From Icerya purchasi (Eukaryota; Arthropoda; Insecta; Hemiptera; Monophlebidae): DNA of 64,000 nt. Position numbers and translations under genes: made by a program. The notes beneath the pieces were generated by a model that worked only from the letters and a program-made list of their open reading frames with translations, was not told the origin of the DNA and did not search any database. How positions within the stretch are numbered: position 1 is the first letter of the stretch; each line of letters starts with the position of its first letter. The DNA is taken from NCBI GenBank assembly GCA_039619475.1, contig CM077116.1, positions 35,103,183 through 35,167,182 of the forward strand, written 5' to 3'. Shown here piece after piece: positions 1 to 12,500 of this stretch.

Positions 1-2
1 AT

Positions 3-461
3 ATTTTTTTTGGCGGAGCAAGAACCGCGACGATACAAGATTGCCCGCCTGAAGTACTTATGACACCTCATGAAGCTAAAATGGTGATAAGCAACACAGT
101 CAAAACCTACTGGAACACCCTTTGGCTCCAAACGCCGAGCAAACTCCACGAGTTTAGAAAAGATACCTACGAAAACATGCCAACTCTCAGTAGACACGAG
201 CAGTGTGTCCTAACTCGTATCCGCATTGGACACACAAACTTGACTCATTCGTTCCTCATATCTAAAAAACCGCCCAACCTGTGTCAACGCTGCAACATGC
301 CTATATCGGTGAGGCATCTTTTGATCGAGTGTAATCACTACCAGCAGGCCAGACAACAAGCGGTTATTACCAACGGCCTTCCAGAGATGTTTTCGGACGC
401 CGAGAAGTGTAAAAAAATCGTAGCCTTCCTCAAAGACATCTCAGTATTCCAACTGATCTAA
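3..461 (+). pseudogene. I/Jockey-like LINE ORF2, C-terminal end (5' part outside window)
   Basis: An open frame enters from the left edge and stops at 461. It carries the end of a non-LTR retrotransposon ORF2, downstream of RNase H. A Thr-Arg-Ile-Arg-Ile-Gly-His motif is followed by a cysteine-histidine cluster (CQRC then HLLIEC), the usual C-terminal layout of I/Jockey-type elements, and then by a short helical tail. The frame is uninterrupted in the window, so this copy may be fairly young, but the catalytic domains lie outside. A similar C-terminus, more decayed, occurs on the minus strand at 44.4-44.6 kb. Class assignment is firm; the exact clade is not. Confidence 0.8.
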
Positions 462-628
462 CTTTCTCAGCCTTCAGCTGACTTTTTTGATTATTTTTTG
501 TTTCGCGCATTTTCAAATATTCAATACAAAATTGTTATAATTATCCGTAAAACCGTAGTCGCTAATGACCTTGTAGTCCAAAAGCGACTTGTAAATACAA
601 TAAATAAATATAAATAAATAAAATAAAC
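462..628 (+). other. 3' UTR and A-rich tail of the leading LINE
   Basis: After the ORF2 stop comes about 130 bp of non-coding DNA and then a TAAA/TAAAT-rich tail at about 598-628, the type of tail expected at the 3' end of I-like LINEs. The right boundary is approximate. Confidence 0.55.
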
Positions 629-2806
629 ATTTTTTTGTCGCCACAATACGTATTCTTATGCTCTCATACCCGAACGAAATATTTAAATAATTTTTCGATT
701 GAACGCTACATTTTAATAAATCAATTTCATAATCGCCACCTATAATAAATTCTTGTTTCTTACCTATCTTGCTTATAAAAAGATTTGCATACATTACCGA
801 TATGTTTCGCATGAAAGTTTGGATTTAAACCTATTATTAACGAAAATAATGATTCCTCCACTAAATACTTGTCTGGGTTTTCATTGGCAGCCTTATTACA
901 CACGAAACACATTACCGCAATGCATTTACATTAATTAGCAGTAAAACCCGACGTACAAAATGTAAAAAATCTTCAATTAATAAATAAAAAAAGAAATAAA
1001 AAGAAAAGAAAAAACAAAGAAAAAAATAAAACACATAAAAATGCTAGAAGTCATTCCCCGGAATATACAAAAGGAAAATGAACTAGGATTGTGGAAGTGC
1101 TAAATAAAAATGTGATCAATGGTTTTAAGAATAGACTATAAACAATTATTTGCTTTATTTATCTTTCGTATTATTTTACGGTAGATAGTTATCACCGATG
1201 GGACCTACAATTTATTTAAAAAGAAATATATATATATTGTTAAGAATTTCGATGTTACGAACTTCGTCTAGCAGTTCGGGGCCAGTGTTACCGTGTTTTT
1301 TCTCGACTCAATTGATACGAGTTCCTACGAATTTCACGTTTCTTTTTCTTTTCCTATTACGGGCGTCAGTGACATTTGCGGTGTCACACCTCGAGCGAAC
1401 TAATGAATTGGTTTTCTACATCATTTCCTCTGTACCCCGGAAAAAAAGAAACAAATACAAACTCTCTCCCGCACGAAAGATCGCACTATAGTCACGGACC
1501 ACCTGTTCAGTTAGAAACGAAATGTATCCAAAAACGCAGCGGCGTGCCAACGTTTCACAACCAGGAAGGGCAAAAACATAAATCATCCCTACACATAGAG
1601 AGGCCTATACACATTCACACATGCACCTACCTATTTGAAAAACGACAGTTACTAGTAATGTGCTTCATCCAAATCTACATAATTAACGATATTTGCTGCA
1701 ATAAATATTATATCTGCAAATTTCGTATTGTAAGAAATGATGTATAATGAAAAAGCATATATAATAAAAATAAAAAATGAAAGGCGAATTAATAAAAAAA
1801 GAACGCAGCTTTCTTTTTTGTCACTACTGATAATATTTTACATAAATAAGAAGAGGCTTTAATTATGAAGTGAAATAAAAACACTTCCCTTTCTTACTCT
1901 AAATGATTTTCTCTTATCGAATTTTTATTTTTTTCCAGTATCTGAAATTTCTCGTTTTTGTTTTCTCGGTTCAGTGGGGCCATTTTGTTTTATTTTTGCC
2001 ACGACGAGATAATATTTAATGTGGTTAAAAAATTGAATTTTATTAATTCGAACGATCTTTCTGCACATTTATTTAGCTTTTCGTTTAATTTTCTTTGATT
2101 TTTAATAAATAACTACTATACATACTGGTATAATATGAATTTCTCTGAGAGTCCGTCATCCCCGCAGGTTTTTCTCGGGGGGGGGGGTGACTGCTCCTGT
2201 TACCCTTCTGTTTGGAATGCTAGTGCATATATTTTATCAAAATTTCACCAATTATTTTGCAAATCGAGCAGCGTTTGCACAAAAAAAAAAAATCAATTCA
2301 CGACTAAAATCTTAAAACTCGAATTTTTTTTCTTAACGCGGCTAATAAACAGCACGGCCTCTTAAAGCTACCTATGAGCACGGCAATTCGGAGAATAGAA
2401 TAAAAAAAAAACGCAACACTCGGCGTTGCGTAGACCAGCCTAAGAAACGATAACGTAACGACGACTCACTTATCCAGCAAGCAAACATCATAAACTAACG
2501 GTAAATTACCGAAATCAGTTATCAATTAGTACAACAGGCTATGTGCCTATTAGCCGATCCTGATCGCGCACACATTATAGTACAATACTTTTTAACTCTC
2601 ACGACTTACGCTGCTGGACAGACGCTACCTTGTTGTTGCAGGGCAAGCGCACACCTATACACCTACACAGGCCCCAACTTCGCACGTGCCGAAATTTCGA
2701 TAGAAAATCAGAAAACACATTCCAGACCATATTTTCCGCTAACAACGAACAATAGGATGATGTCGAGAGATCGAAAATTTTAACTTGACAATAATTCCCA
2801 GCTCGA
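629..2806. other. No recognisable gene; AT-rich DNA with homopolymer runs
   Basis: Only short, low-complexity open frames occur here. A G10 run at about 2179-2188 and an A-run near 2281 are present. The 1230-1650 stretch is less AT-rich than its surroundings but I could not match it to any family. Confidence 0.5.
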
Positions 2807-2814
2807 CATATATA

Positions 2815-3106
2815 CACTGGCGCACCCAAGGGGGGGCTATGGAACTGCAGCCCCCCTCCCATGTAGAATAAACGGACACTGTTAATAAATCAGCAAAATT
2901 GTTGGCGGTAAAAATTAATATTTGATAAAAATATAAAGTATTTTTAATTACACAAAAATAAATATATAAATGAGAAATGAGCTCTATATGGATACACCAA
3001 ACATGTTCGACCTCCGCCTTTACATTTTCCAATGTGCTATCACCCCCCCCCCCCCCCACCCACCCACCCACCCACCCTCTAGGAACAAATCCTGAGTGCG
3101 CCAATG
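2815..3106. mobile_element. hAT-type MITE with 8-bp target duplication
   Basis: The left end reads CACTGGCGCACCCAAG and the right end, reverse-complemented, reads CATTGGCGCACTCAGG. Both ends are flanked by the 8-bp sequence CATATATA (2807-2814 and 3107-3114). Imperfect termini starting CA and an 8-bp target duplication are hallmarks of hAT transposons. The element is 292 bp with no coding capacity, so it is non-autonomous. Just inside the left end is a G7/C6 hairpin (about 2830-2857), and near the right end lies a C15 run followed by five CCC blocks. Confidence 0.8.
3043..3077. repeat. C15 + (ACCC)5 tract, potential G-quadruplex on the minus strand
   Basis: A run of 15 C is followed by five CCC blocks each preceded by A. 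On the minus strand this reads as GGGT repeats followed by a long G-run, a textbook G-quadruplex-forming pattern. It lies inside the hAT MITE. Confidence 0.85.
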
Positions 3107-3290
3107 CATATATATATAATTTTATGTGGTAAAAATACCGTAATCAATAGAGTTTTCGAAATTAAATACTTCGGTTTATTGTTAAGACAGTAAATTTATA
3201 TGGGATAGGCATACTAAGTATTCTGAAGAAAAGTAAGGAAGGTTAAATTATATATTTTATTATTTAGGATCGCATTTTTTTTACGAGCAT

Positions 3291-4028
3291 TTGCATAGAC
3301 TATATTTAGAGCTTTACCAACCCATGCTTGTATATGGAATAATGCATGGGGGTAATGCAGCAGCAAATCACCTGAGTTCGTTCGAAATCTTACAACGAGC
3401 ACTAATGCGAGCTATTGGTCCGTTTGCAAATAAAGATATATTGAAAAGAATTATATGTAGTATAAAGTTCATAATTGGAATAACAAGATCAGCTAACACT
3501 GAAATTGCTCCAATCCCATATAAAGACGCCATTTTGTATAGTTCCCTACTACGCAACTTAAAAATACATTTAATAAATTATATAAGAAGGCATAAGTATT
3601 AATGGTCAACTACGTTAAGTCCAACAGAACATTGCAATGTAAGCATGAGTGTAGTAGCATGTGTATGCGTGTGTATGAGTATATGCATGTGTGTATATGT
3701 GTGTGTATGAGTGTACGTTGTGCATGTACGTGTGTGTATGTATGTATGCATGTTTATTTCCCGTTTCCGTTTATTTTTTATATTTATATTGTATTTTTTT
3801 TTTATTTAAATTTATTTATCATATATTTTTCTTTAGCTTGTAGTTCGTACTTGCACTTATTATGCAGCTTTCGCTTTATTTTGTTTGCTTTTAAGTTATT
3901 TAAATTAAGTTCTGTTTCCGCTACTCGCACTATGTAGCGCATTTGTAGATTTTTCTTTGCAGTGGTAGTAAAAATAATAAATTGAAATAAAATAAAATAT
4001 ATGTATATATATATATATATATATATTT
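3291..4028 (+). pseudogene. CR1-like LINE, ORF2 C-terminal fragment and 3' UTR
   Basis: The frame at 3291-3602 contains LYQPMLVYGIM, a Gly-Gly pair, and an ILQRALMRAIG segment, which match the region after the reverse transcriptase palm in CR1/Jockey-type LINEs (a long helix with YGI then a Gln-Lys/Arg-rich helix). The rest of ORF2 is missing. The following 3' region has a TG-rich stretch (3642-3752) and then a short GCGC...GCGC segment around 3922-3943 that recurs at 33904-34110 (minus) and, weakly, at 23060-23270, suggesting a shared 3' UTR. It ends in A-rich sequence and (TA)n. Confidence 0.55.
3642..3752. repeat. Degenerate TG/TGTA-rich microsatellite
   Basis: Alternating purine-pyrimidine sequence made of GTGT, ATGT and GTAT units. 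The overlapping Cys/Val/Met-rich open frame is a translation of this repeat and is not a gene. Confidence 0.75.
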
Positions 4029-4440
4029 TAGACAGAAAAACAGGCAAAGAGTAAATATTAAATATCTCAAAAAAAAAAAAAAAAAAGGACATAATAAAAT
4101 CAGCAAGCGAAGCCGAAGTTTTAAAAAAACGTTTAAGAAAGAAAAATGAACGCTCAAAAGTAAACAAATGAATCGGGGAGATTTATAAAGCAGTCGGCTG
4201 GAGCTACAGGGAAAACTCGAAATTTCGTATGACTGACAGAAATCAAATAACGGCGATTGTAACATTACAGTAAAATAAGCAGAAGTTGAGAAAGCCGAAA
4301 ATTAAACGGCGTCAGAAAGGGTTATATAGGTAACTGGAAATATAGATATCTGTCCAATGTATAGACGAAATTTTTCATCGTGACTCCTTAATTTCACCGT
4401 AAGGGGCACATCAAGTAGTTAGGCTATTACATCACACAAG
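4029..4440. other. Spacer without recognisable gene
   Basis: Follows a (TA)n tract at about 3998-4027 and holds an A18 run near 4070. No motif recognised. Confidence 0.5.
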
Positions 4441-4960
4441 CTACCTGGATTCTGACACGGAAGTAAAAACAAAATGTGGATATGCACAAATTGCTTTCAA
4501 TAATTTTAGAAATCTGCTTTGTGACCGGTTCAGAAATAAGGCAGAGTACAGTTTAATGTTACATCTATCCAACATTGTTTTATGGTATAGAAACAACAAT
4601 ACTGGACAAATGACATAAATAAAACGATTTGAGGCTACGAAGCTCCATACAAGATTGCTTATGACTTTCTGGTGGATCTCAAAAATATCGAATAAAGTAA
4701 CCCTAGAAATGGCAAAGACCAAAAGAATAGTTGTAAATGGATTAAAAACACGAAGATAAAATATTTTAACCACATCAAGAGGGGAAAGAGATGCAAAGCC
4801 TTAAAGTTCATCATTCAAGGGAGAATCGAAGCTAAAAGGATTCCAGAGAAAAGGAAAAACGATTGCATACAGAACATCAAGGACTGAGAATTAGCGGATA
4901 CCATTGTCGATAGACTAATACAAGATACACAGAACCGAACGATTTGAAACCGCTACTGAA
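4441..4960 (+). pseudogene. LINE ORF2 C-terminal fragment (GRIEAKR-type)
   Basis: Plus-strand translation, interrupted by stops and small frame changes, gives a YLDSDTEVKTKCGYAQIAF segment, an IKRFEATKLHTRLLMTFWW segment, an HIKRGKRCKAL segment, and an IQGRIEAKRIPEKRKNDC segment. In this order they match the post-reverse-transcriptase region of a common arthropod LINE type whose C-terminus has the arrangement Phe-Gly-His-Ile-x-Arg-Gly then Gly-Lys-Ile-x-Gly-Lys-Arg. The same family is represented by a longer piece at 61590-62260. The copy is dead. Confidence 0.6.
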
Positions 4961-6053
4961 CCTAATCGTTCATGCTCCAGAAGAGTCATGGCACTTAAAG
5001 CAGAAGAAGATGGTCCGATGCAAAAGAATCCATCGAAATTTAACACTAACCTCCTTGATTTTAGCTACTAAATGGTACTTAAGTCCGAGAACAGTTGAGA
5101 GAGAGGTTTCGTACAGACACAAAGGACCGCGCTCGTTTCGATTACTTAATATTATCATTTCCAAAAATTTTAAATGGTCGTGAATAGTCGGCCAAAAACG
5201 TTGAAATGAACAAAAGAAGATCCACTAAAGTTATTTATAAAATCGCATGGGTAGGAACTACTATACTGACCAAAAGGATTTGATCGTTTGGAATAATTTC
5301 AAACCTATCAACTAATTTTTCGAATAATTTTCTAGTAAATTATCGAATTTTAGAAAACGGAATTGATTTTACACTAATTAAAACTATATACGATGAAAAC
5401 TATTAGTTACAAAATTTTAAATGTGAATTTTTTTTCTAGAAAATTTCAAGTATTTGGTAGTCGTCAAAAATTATAATTAAATTCCAATTTCAAATGCACT
5501 AGAACAAATTAAAACACAGCGAAACAAAGAGAGAAGGGAAAAAAAGAAAACAGAAAAAGATAAAAAGCTCATAACCGAACGCATCAGATGAAAATTGGTG
5601 GGAAAAGTCTACATGGTTTCTGGGAGAAGTTTTTCCGCGAATAAAAAATTTCGCAACAACTTTAGCAAAGTGAGCAAGAAGCAATTTCGACAAGCGAGCA
5701 TTCCTGTTGAACAGTGTCGTTTATGTTACTTACTGTCACGAGTTTTACAAACAATTCTTAAATGAAAGAAAGATAACGGAAGCCGGTCGTTTTTTTACTA
5801 ACACAACGAACGAAGTATGCTGAATGTAGTAGAACTCGCTTAGTTTCCTGGAAGTCGGAAGCGGAAGAAAATTCGGTAAACTAGGTCTAAATCTGTTTTT
5901 CAGTTTAACAACAGAATTTCAGAATTATTTAATCTTCCTTTTTTCTCCTCCAGCGGTTGTTATTGCCGTTATTATTATTATTTTTATTAATGTTATTTAT
6001 CATCGTCATTACTGTCGCTGTTTCCATTTTGGATTTCGCATTTATTTCCTTTC
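4961..6053. other. Spacer left of the nested LTR elements; no gene seen
   Basis: AT-rich, without long open frames or recognised repeats, up to the CGTAT target duplication of element A at 6054-6058. Confidence 0.5.
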
Positions 6054-6058
6054 CGTAT

Positions 6059-6473
6059 TGTTTGGTGTAGATACACCAAATATTTTTAATATTTATTTTA
6101 TTTTATTATTAGTAAAAGTGCAGTCGAGGAATTTAATACTTTAATCATTTTTCGTTCCTCGATGCACAATCTCGATTTGTAAATAGTGTTAGTTTTAGTT
6201 ATAGGTGCAATGTTGTTGTTCTCGCTCACCCGATATTTAGTGTGTTTTGGTTGAAAAAGTCGTTTTTTTGACATTAATCCCGTTTTAGTTGTTTTTATCC
6301 TCGTTATCATTCGTCTTCGCGATTCCCCTTATCGTATTCTCGTTGTTAGCAATTTAAAATAGCCCTTTTCAGGGCTACCCGAATATTATATCGTTCGCAC
6401 GTAAGTAACTAATATATTTCGAATTCGTTTACATGTTGTTTAAATCAATTTGCCTGTGAATAACGTCTAAACA
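6059..6473 (+). repeat. 5' LTR of Bel/Pao element A
   Basis: 415 bp, TG...CA ends, preceded by the target duplication CGTAT. It contains the hairpin TAGCCCT/AGGGCTA at 6360-6377, also found in the LTR of element B. Differences from the 3' LTR include a 1-bp indel in a T-run and a short indel after the hairpin. Confidence 0.95.
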
Positions 6474-6477
6474 TTTT

Positions 6478-6496
6478 CGTCCTCCGGGGGGCCGGA
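6478..6496 (+). promoter_or_regulatory. Primer-binding-site region of element A (mutated)
   Basis: Directly after the 5' LTR comes CGTCCTCCGGGG and then CCGGATATAG. This aligns with the TGGTCCTCCGGG of element B at the equivalent place, with the expected TGG changed to a sequence with TCG, consistent with decay. Confidence 0.6.
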
Positions 6497-7294
6497 TATA
6501 GAGAAAAAGATCTGGCGCAATTGTGTTTGTTTCACCGCAAATTGAAATAACGGTTTTATTCAAATTAGTGTGTTTCAGTCGGTTAATTTAGATTTAAAGT
6601 TTATAGTTCATTTCGTGTAATTTAAATTATTAGCCGGTTGTTCAGTTCACAAATTTAAAAACTTAAAATTTTATTCGCAAGTCGCGAGCAAATATGGTAC
6701 TCTGTAGTTGAATAATTTAAATTTAAAATATAATTTGTTTCGTGATAATTAAAATTATCCCGCTATTAATTGTTTCGCGAATTAAGAATTTCGTATCTTC
6801 ATTGACTTTCGTGGGTATAATAAGTGTCGTGGAAATAAAAAAGAGTTCCGTGTATTTAATAAATTTCGATGCGTTTAATAACTTTCGCGGAAATAAAAAG
6901 TTTCGTGCATTTGTTCGGTTTGTGGTAACTTAAAATTTTAGTTTAGTTCGTGAAAATTAAATTAAAGTTCGTGAAAATTATTCGCGCTGACTTGTTAGTT
7001 TTTTGTTGTTTGGTAGAGCGGCATTAACCAAAAACTCCGATTCGCGTTTTCTATGTGCGATATAAATTTTTATTATTAGAAATTCGTTCGTTATTGGCTT
7101 TAACTAGTGTCATACCAATACTATCGTTCAAGTTTCATAAAGCCCTTCTATTCACGATTGGGGATTTTATCATTTTGTGTTTTTATGCAGTATTCGTCAT
7201 TGAGAGTTAGCTTTATCTGGCCATTGTTTATTTGGCTGCTCTGTAGGTTTACGTGTTTTAATAGCATTTTTAACTTGGAAATAATTAGAGCATT
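6497..7294 (+). other. 5' leader of element A
   Basis: About 0.8 kb, AT-rich, with many spaced TTTCGTG/TTCGTG units (about 6735-6990) that look like a decayed tandem repeat. The leader of B also carries tandem repeats. No open frame of note. Confidence 0.6.
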
Positions 7295-9063
7295 ATGGCA
7301 GAAAAGAGTAATTCTTTGGTCGCACTAAATCGTAATAAGCGTGCAATATTGCGCATGATAAATGCAACCAAAGGTGCTGTGGATACTGCGCTACTGGGCA
7401 GCCCGACGGAGCCGCAAGCATACCAAATTTCAGTGCTCCTAGAGACCTGGAGAACAAGTCTGCAGGAATTGAAAGAAGTTGTAGCGCAGATCACGGAGGC
7501 TACTGATGTAAAGGAAAAGACTCCCGAACAACTAGAAATTATAGAAGCTAAAATAGCTGAAGAGCTTCAAAAAAGTGAGCTAGATTGGGCAATGGCAAAA
7601 GGCGAAGTCGATACAATTTTTGCTCGACTAAAGGCTAAAGGGCAATCTCGACAATCTCTTGAATCTTCCTTTATAGCAGAGTCTGCTCCGGCGAATCCAA
7701 TGGTAAGGTTGCCAGATATTCCAGTCCCGAAGTTTGGGGGAGACATAAAGAAATTTACAGAGTGGTATGCTTTGTTTGAAGCAATGATTCACTCTAATGA
7801 AAATCTGAGGCCCATACAAAAACTGTACTTCCTCAAACAAGCGATGATCGGCGCAGCAGAAAATCTGTTAAAAGACTATGCCTTACAGGAAGGTCTTTAC
7901 GAAGAAGCATGGGCCGCTGTGAAGAACCGGTACTATAACAGGAGGGCCATTATTGCAAGCCATTTTCAAGACCTAATCGGATTCCCAAAAATTTCTATGC
8001 CAACTCTACGCGAATCATTGGACAGATTGAACGCAATAATAAGAGGATTGAAGGTGTGCGATCTCAATACAGAGGCGATGTCGCCGCTTATAACGTATCT
8101 TGTGGTATCCAAGCTTCCCGAGAAGCTGCGGGAAGAATGGGAAAATTCAATTTCTGATAATTCGACATATCCTTCATTTAATCCGCTGGCCACATTTCTT
8201 CAGAATCGTTATTTTGCACATGAGAGTGTAAACATTCAAACAGGCAGTAAACAACCGTTCTACAAATCTGAAGTATGGGAACCAAAAGGCAGAAAATTTA
8301 CAGCGGCAACCATAGATAGAGGGCAGCTGAAACCTGCTGCTCCACAATGCGTTCTCTGTAGTAAAGATCACTATATATCGAATTGCTCACGATTCATAGA
8401 AAAAACCATAGCCGAGCGAATGACTTTTGTAAGGGATAGACGGCTGTGTAACAATTGTCTTCGGCAAAATCACTTCGCCCGCGATTGCAAGTCGTCAAGG
8501 TGCAGAGCCTGTGGCAGCTCACATCATACAATGTTGCATCGAAACAAATTATCAATGGTATCAGGAGAGTCAATGTATTCGAGCGATCACAATGAATCTA
8601 GAGTTCCAGAAGCAAGAACATCATTAGCCTGTACATCAGGTGCACCCTCCATTGTTATTTTGCCCAGTGCAGTAGTTTTTGTGCTCATCGGTGGAAGGAA
8701 GGTGCAGGCCCGTGTCCTTTTAGATGCCTGTTCACAAGTAAATCTAGTATCTGAATCGTTTCTAAGGAAAAACAAGATAAGAGCCAGGCCAACTCAAAAT
8801 AAAATCACTTGCATTTCGCTGGTGGATGTGCCAGTGAATGCAGAGGTCTCTCTGTCTCTTTAATCTAGATTCAACGATTACGAATTGAAAATAGAGGCAG
8901 ATGTGGTAGGACGGATTCCGTATGAAGTTTCTCCAGCCGTCATAACACAGATTGAAAATGCCGGCTGTAATTTCAGATTGGCGGAATGTTTAATGCCTTC
9001 TTCAGCAGTTGACATTCTTATTGGTGGACAACATACTAATAGGATATTGCTTGGCAAGAAGTC
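7295..9063 (+). pseudogene. Bel/Pao Gag-Pol 5' part of element A (stop codon, then split by B)
   Basis: An open frame runs for 522 codons from ATG 7295 to a stop at 8861-8863, then continues in the same frame from 8864 to 9063, where element B is inserted. Domains in order: a Gag region with the Bel/Pao pattern PVPKFGGD...FTEWYALFEAMIHSNEN (residues about 145-170), a CCHC knuckle (C352, C355, H359, C364), a second knuckle (C385, C388, H393, C398), a Cys-His cluster (C403, C406, H410, H415), and a retropepsin-like motif LLDACSQ with D477. By alignment with B the stop replaces one residue of the protease-linked domain. The start at 7295 is supported by alignment with M4 of element B. The frame resumes in phase at 15629. 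This copy cannot make a full polyprotein. Confidence 0.92.
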
Positions 9064-9454
9064 TGTTTTACGTAATTTCCGTAAGTTAAATAAAAAGGTA
9101 AGAAAATACGAAAATAAGATATTGATCGATTTTGACTTACTTTATTAAAATGCGCGGGTAGCCCTGAAAAGGGCTATTTCGAATTAATTGCTTTCGGCGA
9201 ACGAGAAACAAAAGAACTGACGAGTGAAACAACAACCAAAATAAAAATACGAGACAAACCACTGAAAACGGGAACAAAACAAAACGAGCGAGCAAACGTC
9301 ATACGTGATCGAAACCAAAGCATAAACTTAAACTTACATTACGAGTGATAATAAACAATAAATGAGACTGCGCAAGGAGGAAAGAAAATGCCGACGATTA
9401 GATCTAATTACACGACCGCACTTGCATGCGAGCCGTGTAAACAATCGTTCAACA
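9064..9454 (-). repeat. 3' LTR of element B
   Basis: 391 bp with TG...CA ends, identical by eye to 15233-15623. In the sense direction it holds the hairpin TAGCCCT/AGGGCTA (9159-9176) followed by the poly(A) signal AATAAA (plus-strand TTTATT at 9141-9146). Confidence 0.96.
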
Positions 9455-9486
9455 TTCTCCCCCCCTTGAGACCCAAAGGGTCTCAA
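9455..9486 (-). promoter_or_regulatory. Polypurine tract and upstream hairpin of element B
   Basis: In sense orientation a 9-bp perfect stem (TTGAGACCC with GGGTCTCAA, 3-nt loop; 9466-9486) is followed at once by GGGGGGGAGAA and then the 3' LTR. The G-rich run is the expected plus-strand primer site. Element A has a matching hairpin and tract (16851-16881). Confidence 0.85.
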
Positions 9487-9547
9487 AACAGTGTATGCCA
9501 GCTAGAAGTGTACTGAAGTCCATCTTCTTTATTGATGAGCCCATTCC

Positions 9548-12500
9548 TTATTCGTTGGCGTTAACTGGCAAACGAATTAACTTCTGCACTGCTCGGCGGA
9601 AGGTACCGCCCTTCGCTGAGATCTCCGCGATACGCACCCGGCCTTGAGAATCCGGAAAAACGTTGATCACTCGCCCCACCGGCCACTGGAGTGGGCTTGA
9701 TTCGTCCTTCAGCAATACTACATCGCCCGGTGCTACACTTGGCTGTTCGGATTGCCATTTCGAGCGTGTCTGCAGCTGAGCAAGATAGTTTCGGCTCCAC
9801 ATCCGCCAGAAGGATCCCACAATACGGCGCTGCGCATCCAGTCGGTCGTCTAACAGCAGATCTCCTTGTTCGGGCTGATCGGCCTCTAACAAATTGGAGC
9901 CGACCAAAAAGTGTCCTGGGGTAACGATGTCAATCACCTCGGGGTCTGAGGTAGCGCATCTGCGGTATAATGGCCTCGAGTTTAAGATTTCTTCGATCCG
10001 GGTCAAAACTGTATTAAGTTGCTCCGCGGTTAATATCGTTCCCTGCGAAGCCGATAGCAGCAATTTTTTGCCCGCCTTTATTGCTGCTTCCCAAACGCCT
10101 CCATGGTGTGGCGATCGAGCCGGAATTAGCTTCCAAGTAATTCCTGCTTCCTGACAATGGCGCTCCAGAACGCTCCTCGCTCCAATAAAATTGGTAGCAT
10201 TGTCTGGCCATATCGTGCTTGGCACGCCTCGACGGGCCGAAAACCGCTGCAGAGTGGCCAAGAATGCCTCTGTGGATAGGTCAGCCACTGCTTCGATGTG
10301 CACGGCACGGGTGCTTAGACATGCAAAGAAAGCTGCGTAATACTTCTGATGTTTCATAGAACGATGATTCGTACATTTTATTATAAAGGGACCTGCGAAA
10401 TCGACACCAGTGTGGGTGAATGGTCGAGCAATCGATGTGCGTTCCTTCGGCAGCTCCCCCATTATCTGGGAAATTGATTCCGCTTTTAATCTCGCGCACC
10501 ATACGCAAGCGCCTACAATTTTCTTTATCAGCTTTGGCGCTCCCCCATGTATCCAGAACTTGGACTGCAAGAAGGCCAATGTGAACGAGCGGGTGGCATG
10601 ATAATGCTTTTCGTGAATACTTCGCACGAGCAGTTCTGTTAACTTCGAACGTCGATGAAGAATGATTGGGTGTTTGGCTGCGTATGACAAATAACTGTTG
10701 CGCAACCGTCCTCCAACTCGTAAAAGCCCATTGTCGTCAATGAACGGGTTTAATGCAATTAAACTGCTGCGCGCTGGGAGCGGAGTTTCGCTGTGAAAGA
10801 CCGCTAGCTCTTCACCGAACCAAGCTCGCTGGGATATGCGGCACACAGCATATAGGGGAGAAGCGCAATCCTTTTCTGCTTCCCGCTTGCCCATCCATGG
10901 CCGAAGAGCGAGAGCAAATTCGTACAACCTTCTGACGATCCGCAGTAGCTTCTCAAAATCTGAGAACCTTTCTATCAACGCTTCGTCACCACCTGCACTT
11001 GAAACTGCCGCATGGCAGACTGTTACGTTACGGACCTCAGGCAGCTGCCCTAGTGTAGGCATATCCTCTGCTCTGATGGAATCTTTGCTCAACCAACTTG
11101 GCCCGTTAAGCCAGCAAGGACTATCTAGGAGCGCTTGGACGGAAATGCCGCGTGTCACCAAATCTGCGGGGTTTTGCACCGACTTGACGTACTGCCATTG
11201 CTGCGCTGGCAGTATGGCCGTAACGAGGTCGACACGATTTTTCACAAAACTGTGATACTTTGCACTTGGCCCCTTAAGCCACGTCAGCACAATGGTCGAA
11301 TCGCAGAACGCTGTAGCACTGTGAACGTCGTACTTCAGGGTCGTAGCAACACGAGCTATCAGTTGTGCCAGCAATACCGCACCCAGCAATTCAAGCCGTG
11401 GTATTGTAACTTCCTTCAGCGGTGCGATCCGTGTCTTCGCGCATACAAGCCTCGCATAGGTCTTGCTTCTTTCCCTTACCCGAACGTAAACTACCGCACC
11501 GTATGCTCTGCTGCTGGCATCGCAGAACCCTACTATATCAAATCCGTCCTCAGCTCCCTGGAAGTAACAGCGTCTGATTGTAAATTGAGGCAACGCCTTC
11601 ATTTCAGCATAATAATCGCGAAACCTTGCTCCTAGTTCTTCAGAGATTGGCTCATCCCATTCTCTGCCTTCCCGCCATAACTCCTGCAACAATAACTTTG
11701 CGCGAACAGTTATCGGCGAAAGGAAACCCAGCGGATCAAAAATGCGCGCGATTAAGGAAGACACCACACGTTTGGTGAGGATTAGGCTTTCGACTCTTGC
11801 CAGTTTTACATTTATCGAGAAGCAATCTTCGCTCGGGTGCCATTGCAAACCTAGTATCTTGGCAGCATTGGATCCTGTGAAGTCGACCGAGCGGAGCTCC
11901 TCTATTGAAGATTCGTCCAAGGATGACAGGAATTCTTTAGAGTTCGACACGTACTTCCGAAGTGGAAATCTAGCTTTGTCAAGCGCCGCCTGAATCTTTT
12001 CTCGTTTGTGAATGGCCTCAATTGGTGACCGGGCGCCTGTTAGCAAGTCATCCATATAGAACTCTGAGGAAAGAGCACAGGCAATCTCTGGAGGCCCTGA
12101 CGCCAGTTCTTGGGCCAAGACTTGTAAACATTTTGTAGCGATAAAGGATGCTGATGTTGTGCCATATGTGAGCGTAGTAAGCTGATACGTTTGTATAGGC
12201 TTAGAACGACTATCTCGCCACAGGATAGACTGTAAAAACCGATCGTCAGGATGGAGTGAAATGCAACGATACATTTTGCTCACATCCGCTGAAAATGCCA
12301 CCTTGTATGTTCGAAAATGGACCAGAATATCGAATAGTTCTGGCTGAACCACGGGACCATTCAGCAGAGCCTCGTTCAGGGAAATGCCAGTGGCATTTTT
12401 TGCCGACGCATTGAACACCACCCTCAATTTAGTGGTGCTGCTATCCGGCCGTAGTACTGGAAAGTGAGGTATAAAATAGCGAAGACATTCCTTTTTTGGC

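Noticed and set aside
1198..1747. Two overlapping frames of about 100-120 codons as a possible host gene
   Set aside because: No recognisable domain, no splice-site support and low-complexity content.
3602..3937. Cys/Val-rich 111-codon frame
   Set aside because: It is a translation of a TG-rich microsatellite and the LINE 3' UTR.
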